From: Pseudolabrys sp. Root1462
GTDB lineage: Bacteria > Pseudomonadota > Alphaproteobacteria > Rhizobiales > Xanthobacteraceae
Direction of reading: 5' to 3'
Assembly (NCBI RefSeq): GCF_001426945.1
Contig: NZ_LMFS01000003.1
Coordinates: 3,094 to 67,093, forward strand
DNA length: 64,000 bases
Shown here: piece after piece, positions 46,518 through 55,183 of the stretch
Numbering within the stretch: position 1 is the first letter of the stretch
How the letters are laid out: each line of letters opens with the position of its first letter
The notes under the pieces: model-generated
Told to the model about the DNA's origin: nothing
Database searches by the model: none
What the model saw: only the letters and a program-made list of their open reading frames with translations
Made by a program: the position numbers and the translations under genes

Positions 46518-46559
46518 ATTATTTCGCAACTCCGGTGGCCCCGGATTGACCCAAATCAA
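46518..46559 (-). promoter_or_regulatory. FixK/FNR anaerobox promoter
   Basis: TTGAC-CCAA-ATCAA on the plus strand (46546-46559), TTGAT-TTGG-GTCAA on the minus strand, is an almost ideal FNR/FixK box. On the minus strand a -10 element AATAAT (46523-46518) lies where a class II activator promoter needs it. The box could also act on the plus strand, where TAATTA lies at 46583-46588. Confidence 0.7.
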
Positions 46560-46875
46560 CTATGTCGGGTGCCGGCGTAGTCTAATTATTGCAATGGGTC
46601 TTGCCGGCTTGGCTCAAGTGACAAATGAGATTCCACGGGTAAAAAGGCGGGGAATCATAATTATTCATAAAGAGTTACGTACGACGCCGACTGCCGTTCC
46701 CTCGACGGCCTCACCGCCGGTTTCAACAACCGGCGCATTGCCCAGTTGTCCGTTGCTCTGCGATCTCGCTTTATGAAAAAGAAATGATCTCGCATGCCAT
46801 CACACGCCGAATGGCCGTTCTACCCTGCGTTCGGATATCGGCCCAGCGCTGACGGACAACTAAACGGAGGTTGTT
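46560..46875. other. Intergenic region upstream of the cupin gene
   Basis: No supported gene. The stretch 46650-46680 (GGAATCATAATTATTCATAAAGAG) is AT-rich, and CCGGTTT-CAA-CAACCGG near 46721-46737 is a small imperfect hairpin. A 76-codon open frame from 46546 starts inside the anaerobox and is not convincing. Confidence 0.35.
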
Positions 46876-47268
46876 ATGAAGGGCTTTGTACAGGACATCG
46901 AGGATCTCGCTGTCAAGAACAATGAGTTTCGCCGGGTTCTCTACACGGCAAAGCACTGCCAACTTGTCCTCATGGCGTTACGGCCCAAAGAAGAAATCGG
47001 GGCTGAAGTGCACAAACTCGACCAGTTCTTTCGCGTTGAGGAAGGGACGGGCGAGGCGGTTCTCGATGGCGTTCGGACGGCGATTAAGGCGGGATTTGCG
47101 GTCGTCGTTCCGGCCGGCGCCAAGCACAACATCATCAATACCGGCAGTGTCCCGCTGAAGCTCTACACGCTGTATTCGCCGCCGAATCATCGAGATGGAG
47201 TCGTTCACCATACCCGCGCCGACGCAGAGGCAGACAACGAACACTTCGACGGCAAAACGACGGAATAA
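46876..47268 (+). CDS. Cupin-domain protein
   Basis: This is a 130-residue single-domain cupin. Motif 1 is EIGAEVHKLDQFFRVEEGTGEAVLDG and motif 2 is VVVPAGAKHNIINTG. Metal-site residues are the Glu/His of EVH and the His of KHN. Small cupins bind a metal and act as isomerases, dioxygenases or sensors; the function is not defined. The ATG has ACGGAGG seven bases upstream. The FixK box 320 bp upstream might also serve it. Confidence 0.85.
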   Translation: MKGFVQDIEDLAVKNNEFRRVLYTAKHCQLVLMALRPKEEIGAEVHKLDQFFRVEEGTGEAVLDGVRTAIKAGFAVVVPAGAKHNIINTGSVPLKLYTLYSPPNHRDGVVHHTRADAEADNEHFDGKTTE

Positions 47269-47381
47269 AAGGCCGGCCGGGTACTGAACCATTCGTTGCT
47301 AATATAAGCCTGAACTGGCTTTAATGCGAATGTGCGACAAGGCACAATTCAGCATCGGCATGCCCAGACAGGATATCCATC

Positions 47382-48434
47382 GTGCCGACCGAAGAGGATA
47401 AATCCAAGGAGCAGAAAGCGGCGGAGTTGGAGGTCGATAGCTTCCGGAAAGACCTCGGGCCGTTCGTCGTCGCCGCTGAAACGACGCGCATGGCGATGGT
47501 GTTTACGGATGCCAAAGAAGCCAGCCACCCGCTCATTTTTGCCAATGATAGTTTCCTGTCATTATCGGGCTACACCCGCGAGGAGACGCTCGGTCGGAAT
47601 TTCGACTTCTTGCTGGACAGCCCGGCGAGTGTCGAAGCGCGGCGGCAAGTTGAAGCTGCGTTTGCCGGCGGTTCCCAAGGGGATATTGAGATTTGTTTTC
47701 GCCGGAAGGACGGCAGCAAGTTCTGGGCCGCCACCCTCGTCAGCCCGGTTCGCGACAAAGGCGGTGATATTGTCCAGCACTTCGTCTCGTTCGTGGATGT
47801 GTCCAAGCACATGCAGGAGGAAGAGCACCTCCGGTTTTTGCTGGCCGAATTAAATCACCGCACTCAGAACACGCTCGCGACCGTACAGGCGATCGCCGTG
47901 CAGACATTGCGTGGCGCGGCAGACAAAGAGGTCGTCCAAGCCTTTGAAGGACGAATTCTGGCGCTGTCAAAGGCCCATAGCCTGTTGGGCAGCAAGCATT
48001 GGCGGGCTGTTGGCCTGCACGAAATCACTGATCGAATATTGCAGCCCTTTGGCCTCAACGACCGCCGAATTGCCCATTTTTCAATTAAGGGCGACGACGT
48101 CCGCCTGGAGCCAAAGGCGGCGCTGACCCTAGCCATGGTGTTCCACGAACTGGCGACCAATGCGGCAAAATACGGCGCGCTCTCCGACGACGCCGCTGGC
48201 AAGGTCGATATCACCTGGCAAGTCGAGCCGACCGCGCAAGGTGAGCGGTTGCGGCTGCGATGGCAGGAAAGCGGTGGGCCGCCGGTGACACCGCCCCGCC
48301 GAAAGGGCTTTGGATCGCGCCTGATCGAGGGCGGACTGGCGCGGGACCTTGATGGCGAAGTCCGCCTCGACTACGACCCCGCGGGCTTGGTTTGCCAGAT
48401 CACCATGCCTGTTCCGCGGCCGGCGGTTGAATGA
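47382..48434 (+). CDS. HWE histidine kinase with Cys-less LOV-like PAS domain
   Basis: This 350-residue kinase has a PAS domain of LOV design at about 30-142 (NDSFLSLSGYTREETLGRNFDF and FWAATLVSPVRD). In LOV photosensors the motif is GRNCRFLQ; here it reads GRNFDFLL, so the flavin-binding Cys is Phe74. The HWE kinase domain follows: phospho-acceptor His159 in AELNHRTQNTL, the N box FHELATNAAKYG and WQESGG. No membrane segment is seen, so it is a cytoplasmic sensor. It starts at GTG 47382 with AGGA upstream and is followed by its receiver. Confidence 0.87.
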   Translation: MPTEEDKSKEQKAAELEVDSFRKDLGPFVVAAETTRMAMVFTDAKEASHPLIFANDSFLSLSGYTREETLGRNFDFLLDSPASVEARRQVEAAFAGGSQGDIEICFRRKDGSKFWAATLVSPVRDKGGDIVQHFVSFVDVSKHMQEEEHLRFLLAELNHRTQNTLATVQAIAVQTLRGAADKEVVQAFEGRILALSKAHSLLGSKHWRAVGLHEITDRILQPFGLNDRRIAHFSIKGDDVRLEPKAALTLAMVFHELATNAAKYGALSDDAAGKVDITWQVEPTAQGERLRLRWQESGGPPVTPPRRKGFGSRLIEGGLARDLDGEVRLDYDPAGLVCQITMPVPRPAVE

Positions 48435-48437
48435 GCC

Positions 48438-48803
48438 ATGAGTAGTCCCCTCTCCGGCCGCACAGTTCTCGTCGTCGAGGACGAGATGCTGGTGGCATGG
48501 CTGCTCGAAGACATGCTCGTGGATTTAGGCTGCGTGGTCATTGGCCCCGCTGCCAAAGTCAATCATGCGTTGATGATGATCCAGGCTAACGCCATCGACA
48601 TCGCGGTACTTGACGTCAATCTCAACGGGGAGACGAGTTACCCTATAGCCGATGCGCTCGCCGCGCGTGGCGTGCCGTTTGCTTTTGTGACCGGCTATGA
48701 CAAGGACAGAATGCCAGATGGCTACCGAGCCTTTTCGGTATTGCAGAAGCCATTTCATCGGGCGGAATTAAGCGCCACGCTGACAAGACTACTATTGCCA
48801 TAG
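48438..48803 (+). CDS. Single-domain response regulator paired with the HWE kinase
   Basis: This 121-residue receiver has an intact acidic pair in VVEDE, a phospho-acceptor Asp in AVLDVNLNG, Thr in FVTGYD and Lys in VLQKPF. It has no output domain. It starts 4 bp after the kinase stop, so it is the likely phosphate acceptor. Such HWE-receiver pairs feed stress, motility or general stress pathways in alphaproteobacteria. Confidence 0.9.
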   Translation: MSSPLSGRTVLVVEDEMLVAWLLEDMLVDLGCVVIGPAAKVNHALMMIQANAIDIAVLDVNLNGETSYPIADALAARGVPFAFVTGYDKDRMPDGYRAFSVLQKPFHRAELSATLTRLLLP

Positions 48804-48973
48804 GGACCGCCCGTGGAGTTGGCACCGGCGCGGAGTCCGCGCCGCGCCAAGAGTCCGCATGAGCCTTTGCGGAACTCGTCGTTAGCCGGCAGCGCTGCCT
48901 AATGCCTCGCGCATATTGGAAGGGTCACTTACGCCTGCTTTTGCTGACGTGTCCCATCGAGCTGATTCCGTCG

Positions 48974-50203
48974 TCACTGTTCTGCCTCCCGTGCGGCCAA
49001 GGCGGCGCGGGCGCGCTTTGATCCCGACAACAGCACGACGCCGCCGAGCACGCTGGTAACGGCGAGGATGGCGATCACCATCAGCGTGCCGCTGCCCTTG
49101 CCCAGGCTGATGCCGGACGAAATAATCGCGCCGATTCCGAGTTGCATGAAGCCCAGCAACGCTGCCGCGCTGCCGACGTTGCGCTTGAACGGCGACAGCG
49201 CCATCGACGAGCCGTTCGGACTGATGATGCCAAGACAACTCAGGCAGATGAAGAACAGCGCGATCGTGCCGTAGAGGCCGACGAAGCCGGCCCAGATGCC
49301 GATTGCGAAGGTCACGCTGGCGACGACCTGCACCGTCACCATCGTCGCGAAGAGGTTCTGGCTGGAAAACTTCTTCAGCAGCAGCACATTCACCTGGCTG
49401 GCGCCGATCAGCCCCGCCGCGAGCGCGGCGAAGACGCTGCTGTAGGCGCCAGGGGACAGGTGGAAGTCGCCCATGAAGACGATCGGCGAGCCGGCGACAT
49501 AGGCGAACAGCCCGGAGAACGACAAGGCGCCGGCGAGCGCGTAAGTCGTGAACGCCGGGTGGCGCGCGATGGCGGCGTATTCGCGCAGAATCGGTCCTGG
49601 CTTAAGCGAGATGCCGCGGTCCGGCCGATGGCCTTCCGGCAGCAGGAACCACGTCAGCGCCAGGATGACGGAGACGACGGCGAACAGCACCAGGAACACA
49701 GCGCGCCAGCCCCATAGAGCGACGACGAAGCCACCGACCGTCGGCGCGGCGAGTGGCGATACCGCGATGAACAGGAACAGTGACGACAGGATGCGCGCGC
49801 TTTGCCGCGGCGGAAAGAAATCGCGCACCATTGCCAATGAAGCCACCTGCGCGCCGCAGCCGCCGAGACCCTGCAGGAAACGCATCGCCACCAGCATTTC
49901 GATGCCGGTCGATAATGCGCAGCCGACCGAGGCGGCGAGAAACAGCAACAAGCCAAATGCCAGAGGCGGCTTGCGTCCGAAACGGTCAAGCAAGGGGCCG
50001 TAGAATAACTGGCCGCTGGCCAGGCCGATGAAGTAGGCCGACAAGGTCAGCGAGATGGCGCTCGTAGGCACGCCGAAATCGCTGGCGACCTTCAGATAGG
50101 CCGTCAAATACATATCGATGCTGAACGGGCTGACGACGCTCAGGCTGCCGAGCAGGCAGAGGATGAACAGCGGCGAGCGTTGCGGACGAGAATCGGATTC
50201 CAT
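48974..50203 (-). CDS. MFS multidrug exporter, Bcr/CflA type
   Basis: This is a 409-residue 12-segment major facilitator. SPFSIDMYLTAYLKVASDFGV at the start, GQLFYGPLLDRFGRKPPL as motif A and RFLQGLGGCGAQVASLAMVRDFF as the region around segment 4 are the Bcr/CflA pattern. It uses the proton gradient to export drugs or metabolites. A perfect 12-bp palindrome, CGGTGTACACCG, lies 50 bp upstream of the start codon. Confidence 0.9.
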   Translation of the reverse strand: MESDSRPQRSPLFILCLLGSLSVVSPFSIDMYLTAYLKVASDFGVPTSAISLTLSAYFIGLASGQLFYGPLLDRFGRKPPLAFGLLLFLAASVGCALSTGIEMLVAMRFLQGLGGCGAQVASLAMVRDFFPPRQSARILSSLFLFIAVSPLAAPTVGGFVVALWGWRAVFLVLFAVVSVILALTWFLLPEGHRPDRGISLKPGPILREYAAIARHPAFTTYALAGALSFSGLFAYVAGSPIVFMGDFHLSPGAYSSVFAALAAGLIGASQVNVLLLKKFSSQNLFATMVTVQVVASVTFAIGIWAGFVGLYGTIALFFICLSCLGIISPNGSSMALSPFKRNVGSAAALLGFMQLGIGAIISSGISLGKGSGTLMVIAILAVTSVLGGVVLLSGSKRARAALAAREAEQ

Positions 50204-50252
50204 CGGCGCACGTGTAGCCGATAATCGCGGGCACCGCGATCACGGCGCGCTG

Positions 50253-50264
50253 CGGTGTACACCG
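50253..50264. promoter_or_regulatory. Palindrome upstream of the MFS gene
   Basis: CGGTGTACACCG is a perfect 12-bp palindrome in the promoter region of the MFS exporter. It may be a repressor site. Its length alone is not beyond chance in a 64-kb window. Confidence 0.3.
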
Positions 50265-50350
50265 AAGGATCTATCGGTGTCCGAACGTCCTCGGAACGGT
50301 GAAGCCTCGGAGCGGAACTGCCGCCCCGAGCTTCTCTGCCTGCCGCTGAT

Positions 50351-50815
50351 TCAGTAGCAGACGCGCGTGCGTCCCCAGACCCAGCCGCCATAGGGACCAG
50401 CCACGCGAACACGGCGGAAGGTGCAATTGTCGCCGTATCGTTCGCCGTAACCGACGCGGTAAGCGCTGGTGCCGCCGTAATACTCGCCGCCGGAATATTG
50501 ATACGGGCGATCGTAGTAGGATGCACCTCGGTAGGTCTCTCCGTAAGCTACGGTGCGATAGGGCGTTCCGTAATATGAGGTGCGGGCCGGCGGAGCGTAG
50601 TAGCCGTGGCGATAGCCCTCATCGACACGCACGTAGCTCACCTTACGAACGTACTTGACGACTTTCCGGTAGCAACAATTCGAGGAATACGAGACCACGC
50701 CGCGCGTGCCGTAGCCGCCGTCGTAATATTCGCCCGCGATCACACTGTGTGACGTCGCGAGAGAGGCAAAGCCGAAAGCCAGGAAAGCGAAGATCAATAG
50801 GGGAATCGGACGCAT
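50351..50815 (-). CDS. Secreted Tyr/Gly-rich protein
   Basis: This is a 154-residue protein with a signal peptide (about 1-27, PIPLLIFAFLAFGFASLATS). The mature part is strikingly rich in Tyr, Gly and Arg (GEYYDGGYGTRG, YYGTPYRTVAYGETYRGASYY) and has four Cys, including an adjacent pair in SSNCCYRK. No family is recognised; such repetitive Tyr/Gly proteins are often envelope or matrix components. The ATG at 50815 has GGGAGG upstream. Confidence 0.65.
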   Translation of the reverse strand: MRPIPLLIFAFLAFGFASLATSHSVIAGEYYDGGYGTRGVVSYSSNCCYRKVVKYVRKVSYVRVDEGYRHGYYAPPARTSYYGTPYRTVAYGETYRGASYYDRPYQYSGGEYYGGTSAYRVGYGERYGDNCTFRRVRVAGPYGGWVWGRTRVCY

Positions 50816-50963
50816 GATTAGTCCTCCCAAACGCAGAACAGCCGGCCGGATAGGCCGCTTGTTTATAATTTTAGCAGAATATTAACCATTATGGCGAACG
50901 CGTTATGCGGCCGCCAAGTCATTGAAAACAAACAACTGTCAGGGGGCGGCGGTATCCGCCTGC

Positions 50964-51140
50964 TCAGGACGTGAGTTTCGAGCCGATCGCCAGACCGATG
51001 ACGATGGCGCCCAAGAAGAGCACCATGAAGATACCGAACAGCCATTTGGCGATGGTGGCCGAGGCTTCCTCGACGCCGGTGAAGCCGAAAATGCCAGCGA
51101 CGATGGCGATCAGCAGAAAAACAAAGGCCCATTTCAGCAT
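50964..51140 (-). CDS. DUF1328-type small membrane protein
   Basis: This 58-residue protein is almost entirely two membrane helices: MLKWAFVFLLIAIVAGIFGF, a short VEEASATIAKW loop, and LFGIFMVLFLGAIVIGLAIG. The sequence fits the DUF1328/UPF0391 family (YtjA type), which is linked to stress in several bacteria. The frame extends to 51170, but the ATG at 51140 gives the family's usual start. Confidence 0.87.
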   Translation of the reverse strand: MLKWAFVFLLIAIVAGIFGFTGVEEASATIAKWLFGIFMVLFLGAIVIGLAIGSKLTS

Positions 51141-51202
51141 GGCGACGACTCCGCTTGCTCGATCACGCAATAACGGAACAGAGCGAGCCGAGTTCCATCA
51201 CG

Positions 51203-52090
51203 TCAGTCGAGCGCCGGCTTGAACGGCCGCGTGCCGCGGGTGCGCGGATCGCGGGCGGTCCAGCGACCGGCTTCGACGCGCGCGAGAAAGTCGCCAACCA
51301 CAGCGTTGAACAGATCCGGCTCTTCGAGATTCACGACGTGGCCGGTCTTGGGCATCACGACCAGGCCCGAGGCCTGCAGTGCGTCCTTGAGGAACAGGCT
51401 CGGCTCGACACAGCGGTCGTCCTCATCGCCGACGACGATCAGCGCCGGCGTCGTAAGCTTCCGTATCGCATTCTCGAAATCGTAGAGCGACGGTCGCGCG
51501 CCTTGGAAGCCGCGTGAGGTATTGGCGGAGCCTTTGGCATCGTGCGCCGCCAGCCGCACCACGAACTCGGCATAACCGCGCGGATCCTTCACGTCGAACG
51601 TCACGCGCGCCGCGCTCTTGCCATAGCTCGCCGCCACCGCCGCCGAACCTTTCGCCTCGAACTCGTCGCCGAGCGCGCGAGAGAAGGCGTGAAAGTCCTT
51701 GGTGTACCAGCGCTCGGAGCCCGAGCCGGTACCAGCCAGCACCAGCGAGCGCACCCGGGACGGATGATTGAGCGCCACCTGCAACGAAGTGTAGCCGCCC
51801 ATCGACAGGCCAATGAGATGCGCCTTGTCGATGCCGAGCTGATCCAACACGGCGACGCAGTCGCGCATGACGTGCTCATAGCTGAACTTTTCGGCGCCCT
51901 CAGGGACATCGGACGGCGTATAGCCGCGCGCCGAATAGGCAATGCAGCGGTGCCGCTTGCCGAATTCCCGCATCTGCGGCTCCCAGCCGCTGTGATCGGA
52001 AGCGAATTCGTGGACGAATACGATCGGCGTCCCCTGCCCGGTTTCCTCGTAATAAAGCTTGACGTTGTCGGGCGTGGTAACGAACGGCAT
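51203..52090 (-). CDS. Alpha/beta hydrolase
   Basis: This is a 295-residue hydrolase. The nucleophile elbow GLSMGGY holds the Ser (about residue 96), a late Asp lies in VGDEDDRC and the His in TGHVVNLEEP. Its closest style is the 3-oxoadipate enol-lactonase/C-C hydrolase group. The ATG has AAGGAATGAGGAA upstream. It is the last gene of a minus-strand run with a GS-like enzyme (30 bp gap) and a Rieske oxygenase, which suggests a shared catabolic route. Confidence 0.87.
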   Translation of the reverse strand: MPFVTTPDNVKLYYEETGQGTPIVFVHEFASDHSGWEPQMREFGKRHRCIAYSARGYTPSDVPEGAEKFSYEHVMRDCVAVLDQLGIDKAHLIGLSMGGYTSLQVALNHPSRVRSLVLAGTGSGSERWYTKDFHAFSRALGDEFEAKGSAAVAASYGKSAARVTFDVKDPRGYAEFVVRLAAHDAKGSANTSRGFQGARPSLYDFENAIRKLTTPALIVVGDEDDRCVEPSLFLKDALQASGLVVMPKTGHVVNLEEPDLFNAVVGDFLARVEAGRWTARDPRTRGTRPFKPALD

Positions 52091-52120
52091 TTCCTCATTC
52101 CTTTTCTTAATCAGGCAAGT

Positions 52121-53608
52121 TCAGAATAGATCGAGATATTCTTTCTGCTCCCACGGAGTCACGATCGTCTGATCGTGCGCACGCTCTGGCTCTTCCTTTT
52201 CGAAGCGCTCGCGCTCGGCGTCCTTGATATGGGCGTAGTAATCGATGAAAGCGGCGCCGAATATCGCCCGGAAGGTTTCATCGGCGCGCAGCGCAGTCAC
52301 CGCTTCGCTCAGCGACTTAGGCAGCAATGCCGCAGCCGTCTCATAAGGCGTGTCGGCCGACGCGCCGGGATCGAGCTTCCGCGCGATGCCGTCAAGGCCG
52401 CAATAGATCTGCGATGCCATGTAGAGATAAGGATTGGCCGCCGGCTCGCCGACGCGGTTTTCAAGATGCGTCGATGATGCGCCCGGCTCGCCAAGGAGCC
52501 GCATCATCACGCCGCGATTATCGCGCGCCCAGATCGCGCGATCCGGCGCCAGCGAATAAGGCCGATAACGCTTGTAGCCGTTGACCGTCGGCGTGGTGAA
52601 GGCCGCGGCCGCGCGTGCATGCGCAAGAAGGCCGCCGAGATAATACTTCCCAAGCGTCGAAAGGCCATCGGGATCCACGAAGGCATTGCGCTTCGATCCG
52701 CGTTCGATCAGCGACTGGTGCAGATGCCAGCCGCTCGACATGACATTCGGCAGGCCAGGGCGGCACATGAAACTGGCCAGATAGCCATTGCGCCGTGCGA
52801 TCTGTTTCACGGCCGCGCGGAACAGGATCATGGTGTCGGCGGCTTCAAGTCCAGTCTGCGGCCGGAACGTGAATTCAACCTGGCTGGGGCCAAGCTCCAA
52901 CTCGACCGAGCGCAACGGCAAGCCGAGCGCCTCGACCCCTTTGCGCAGGATCTCGATGGCAGGATCGACCATGTCGAAGCGCGACTCGGTGAGATACTGG
53001 TAGCCTTGCGTCAGCAGGCTGACCTCAGGCGCCTGCGGCGGCCAGGTCGCCGCCTCCGCCGTCAGCTTCGGGTCGTCCAGGCGAAACAGATAGAACTCCA
53101 CTTCAAGCCCGGCGAGGAAATCGTAGCCGGCCTTGCCCAGCATCGACAGCGCGTCGCGATAGATCGTCCGCGTCGAGAAAGGCACCGGCTTGCCGTTGGT
53201 GAAATAGATATCGCACAGCAGCCAGCCGGTCTTGTTCGCCCAAGGAAGGATGCGGAACGTCGTCGGATCGGCGATCATGGTGAAGTCGGCGCCGCCCTGC
53301 ATTTCGGCCATGCCGAAGCCGCCGCCGGCTGTGAACACCGGAAACACGCTCTTGTGCGCGGTGTCCTTGGCGAGCAGCGTCGAGGTCATGTTGACGCCGT
53401 TGCGCAGCGCGCTCACGACTTCAGAGGCGAGAAGCGTCTTGCCGCGCAGCACGCCGTGCTGATCCGCGAAGGAGAAGCGCACGACCTCGAGCTTGTTCGC
53501 CTTGATTGCGCGGTCGACCTCAGCCGCGGCCCTCGCCTGCTCGGCGGACCACAGGCCGTGGCGGGAGACAAAGGAGTCTGAGGATTTAGTCGCCTTGCGA
53601 GGAGCCAT
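52121..53608 (-). CDS. Glutamine synthetase-like ligase
   Basis: This 495-residue GS-fold protein has the metal and ATP motifs EVEFYLF, ELELGPSQVEFTF, GWHLHQSL and NGYKRYRPYSLAP, ending with ENRVGEPAANPYLYMASQI. It fits the type III/GlnA-like group whose members glutamylate amines such as polyamines or anilines instead of ammonia. Its place between a Rieske oxygenase and a hydrolase supports that. There is no PII or Ntr gene nearby. The substrate is unknown. Confidence 0.87.
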   Translation of the reverse strand: MAPRKATKSSDSFVSRHGLWSAEQARAAAEVDRAIKANKLEVVRFSFADQHGVLRGKTLLASEVVSALRNGVNMTSTLLAKDTAHKSVFPVFTAGGGFGMAEMQGGADFTMIADPTTFRILPWANKTGWLLCDIYFTNGKPVPFSTRTIYRDALSMLGKAGYDFLAGLEVEFYLFRLDDPKLTAEAATWPPQAPEVSLLTQGYQYLTESRFDMVDPAIEILRKGVEALGLPLRSVELELGPSQVEFTFRPQTGLEAADTMILFRAAVKQIARRNGYLASFMCRPGLPNVMSSGWHLHQSLIERGSKRNAFVDPDGLSTLGKYYLGGLLAHARAAAAFTTPTVNGYKRYRPYSLAPDRAIWARDNRGVMMRLLGEPGASSTHLENRVGEPAANPYLYMASQIYCGLDGIARKLDPGASADTPYETAAALLPKSLSEAVTALRADETFRAIFGAAFIDYYAHIKDAERERFEKEEPERAHDQTIVTPWEQKEYLDLF

Positions 53609-53616
53609 TAAGCACC

Positions 53617-53740
53617 GTCATGCCCGGCCTTGTGCCGGGCATCCACGTCCTTTGACGTGGCAGGGATTGTAAGACGTGGATGGCCGGGACATAGGTGTTC
53701 TTTAGAACGCGTTCTTTGAACAGCTTTGCCCGGCTATGAC
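53617..53740. repeat. Intergenic repeat with GTCAT termini
   Basis: This 124-bp element starts GTCATGCCCGG and ends CCGGCTATGAC, related as imperfect inverted repeats. Inside are the hairpins GCCCGG-CCTTGT-GCCGGGC and AGAACGCGTTCT, and a block AAGACGTGGATGGCCGGGACA that recurs at 62778-62897 and in part at 39671-39704. It separates the GS-like and Rieske genes. Confidence 0.65.
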
Positions 53741-53767
53741 GCGTGTCCGCCATGGCGCGAGCGACGA

Positions 53768-55078
53768 TTACCCGGCCTTCCAGCTCATCGCCTGGCGGCG
53801 CTCGGCCTCCGAGCGCTGATAATAACCCTTCCAGTCATCGACCGGCCCGATGCCGTCGATCGCGAGGGGTCCAGTAATGCCCGCCGCCTTCGACTCATCG
53901 ACCACCATGATCGGCCGCTCGCCCTTGCTGGATGCTTCCAGCGACTGCCGCAGCAGGCGGCGATAGGCAATGATCGCCTTGTCCGAGGTGCCGAGGTGCT
54001 CCTGCGTCCGGTCCTGGATCGCGCCCATCGACTCGCAGGCCCACTGATCGTGCACGTTGATGTCGGCGCCCATGCCGGTATAGGTCTCGCTTTCCTGCTC
54101 GTGCGGATCGAAACCGTAATCGTTGCTCTTGTTGCGGTTCGGGATGTAGTCCGGCAGCTGATACAGCTCGAGGCGCTGGTTGCGCATCGTGTCCTTGTCC
54201 ACCGGCTTATCGAACGACGTGAAGATCGCGTACCAGTAGTGTTTGGTGTCGTCGATCGGCACATGCCATTGCGATATCGTCATCTCGCGGCTCATCGGAA
54301 TCATGAATGCATTGGGAAACACCAGGTTGGTGACACGCACATGAGTGGAGGCGTCGCTGATCTGGCGCAGCGTGACGATGCGGAAGCCGTAATCGGTCTC
54401 ATCGACCTCGATACGCGGCCGCGTCACCTCGCGCATGATCCGGGTCATCGGCATGTCCGCGTCCTTGGTGTTGTCGCGGAACATCTTGCCGTAGCCCTTG
54501 TTCGGGTCTTCGTCATGGAAGAACCGATGAAGAAACGAGGTGTGCACCGGATCGATGCCGACCTCGAGTGACTGCAGCCAGTTGCAATCGATCATGCCTT
54601 TGAACGCGAACGTGTGGCTGTCCGGCGCGACGAAGCAATCGAAATGCGGAAGGGCCGGCGGTTCGCCCTCCCCGAGATGGGCGAACAGGATGCCGCTTTT
54701 CTCGACGACCGGATAAGCCTTCTGCTTGATGTTGGCGCAGAGATTGCTGTCGTCAGGCTCGGCCGGCGTCTGCAGGCATTTGCCGTTTATGTCGAACAGC
54801 CAGCCGTGGAAGGCGCAGCGCAAGCCGCCGTCCTCGAGGCGGCCGAAGGCCAGATCGGTGCCGCGATGGGGGCAGTGGCGGCCGACCAGGCCGTAGCGGC
54901 CTTTGTCGTCCTTGAACATCACCAGGTCTTCGCCGAACAGCCGCACCGGCTTGATCGGCCGGTTGCCCTTGAGTTCGTCGACCAGCGCGGCCGGTTGCCA
55001 GTATTGCCGCATCAGGCGGCCGGCCGGCGTGCCCGGACCTGTGCGGGTGATGAGGTCGTTCTGCTCGGCGCTCAGCAT
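53768..55078 (-). CDS. Rieske-type aromatic ring-hydroxylating oxygenase
   Basis: This 436-residue oxygenase alpha subunit resembles phthalate 4,5-dioxygenase types. The Rieske [2Fe-2S] ligands are in RHCPHRGTDL and LRCAFHGWLFD (about 70-95). The mononuclear iron site is NWLQSLEVGIDPVHTSFLH with the D-x2-H-x4-H pattern. It needs an electron-donating reductase, which is not in the window. It is the first gene of the run with the GS-like ligase and hydrolase. Confidence 0.92.
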   Translation of the reverse strand: MLSAEQNDLITRTGPGTPAGRLMRQYWQPAALVDELKGNRPIKPVRLFGEDLVMFKDDKGRYGLVGRHCPHRGTDLAFGRLEDGGLRCAFHGWLFDINGKCLQTPAEPDDSNLCANIKQKAYPVVEKSGILFAHLGEGEPPALPHFDCFVAPDSHTFAFKGMIDCNWLQSLEVGIDPVHTSFLHRFFHDEDPNKGYGKMFRDNTKDADMPMTRIMREVTRPRIEVDETDYGFRIVTLRQISDASTHVRVTNLVFPNAFMIPMSREMTISQWHVPIDDTKHYWYAIFTSFDKPVDKDTMRNQRLELYQLPDYIPNRNKSNDYGFDPHEQESETYTGMGADINVHDQWACESMGAIQDRTQEHLGTSDKAIIAYRRLLRQSLEASSKGERPIMVVDESKAAGITGPLAIDGIGPVDDWKGYYQRSEAERRQAMSWKAG

Positions 55079-55183
55079 GGCGAATTCCCCTGGTGCTCTT
55101 GTAGCCAGATCGGGGCTTCGTTACCGCGCAGCCCCGTCCGCTCGGCTTCGGCCCTATTCGAGCACAGGCGCGCCAAAATGCAA

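Noticed and set aside
46546-46776. 76-codon plus-strand open frame after the anaerobox
   Set aside because: It begins inside the FixK box, has no ribosome site and no recognisable features; a later ATG at 46594 is no better supported.
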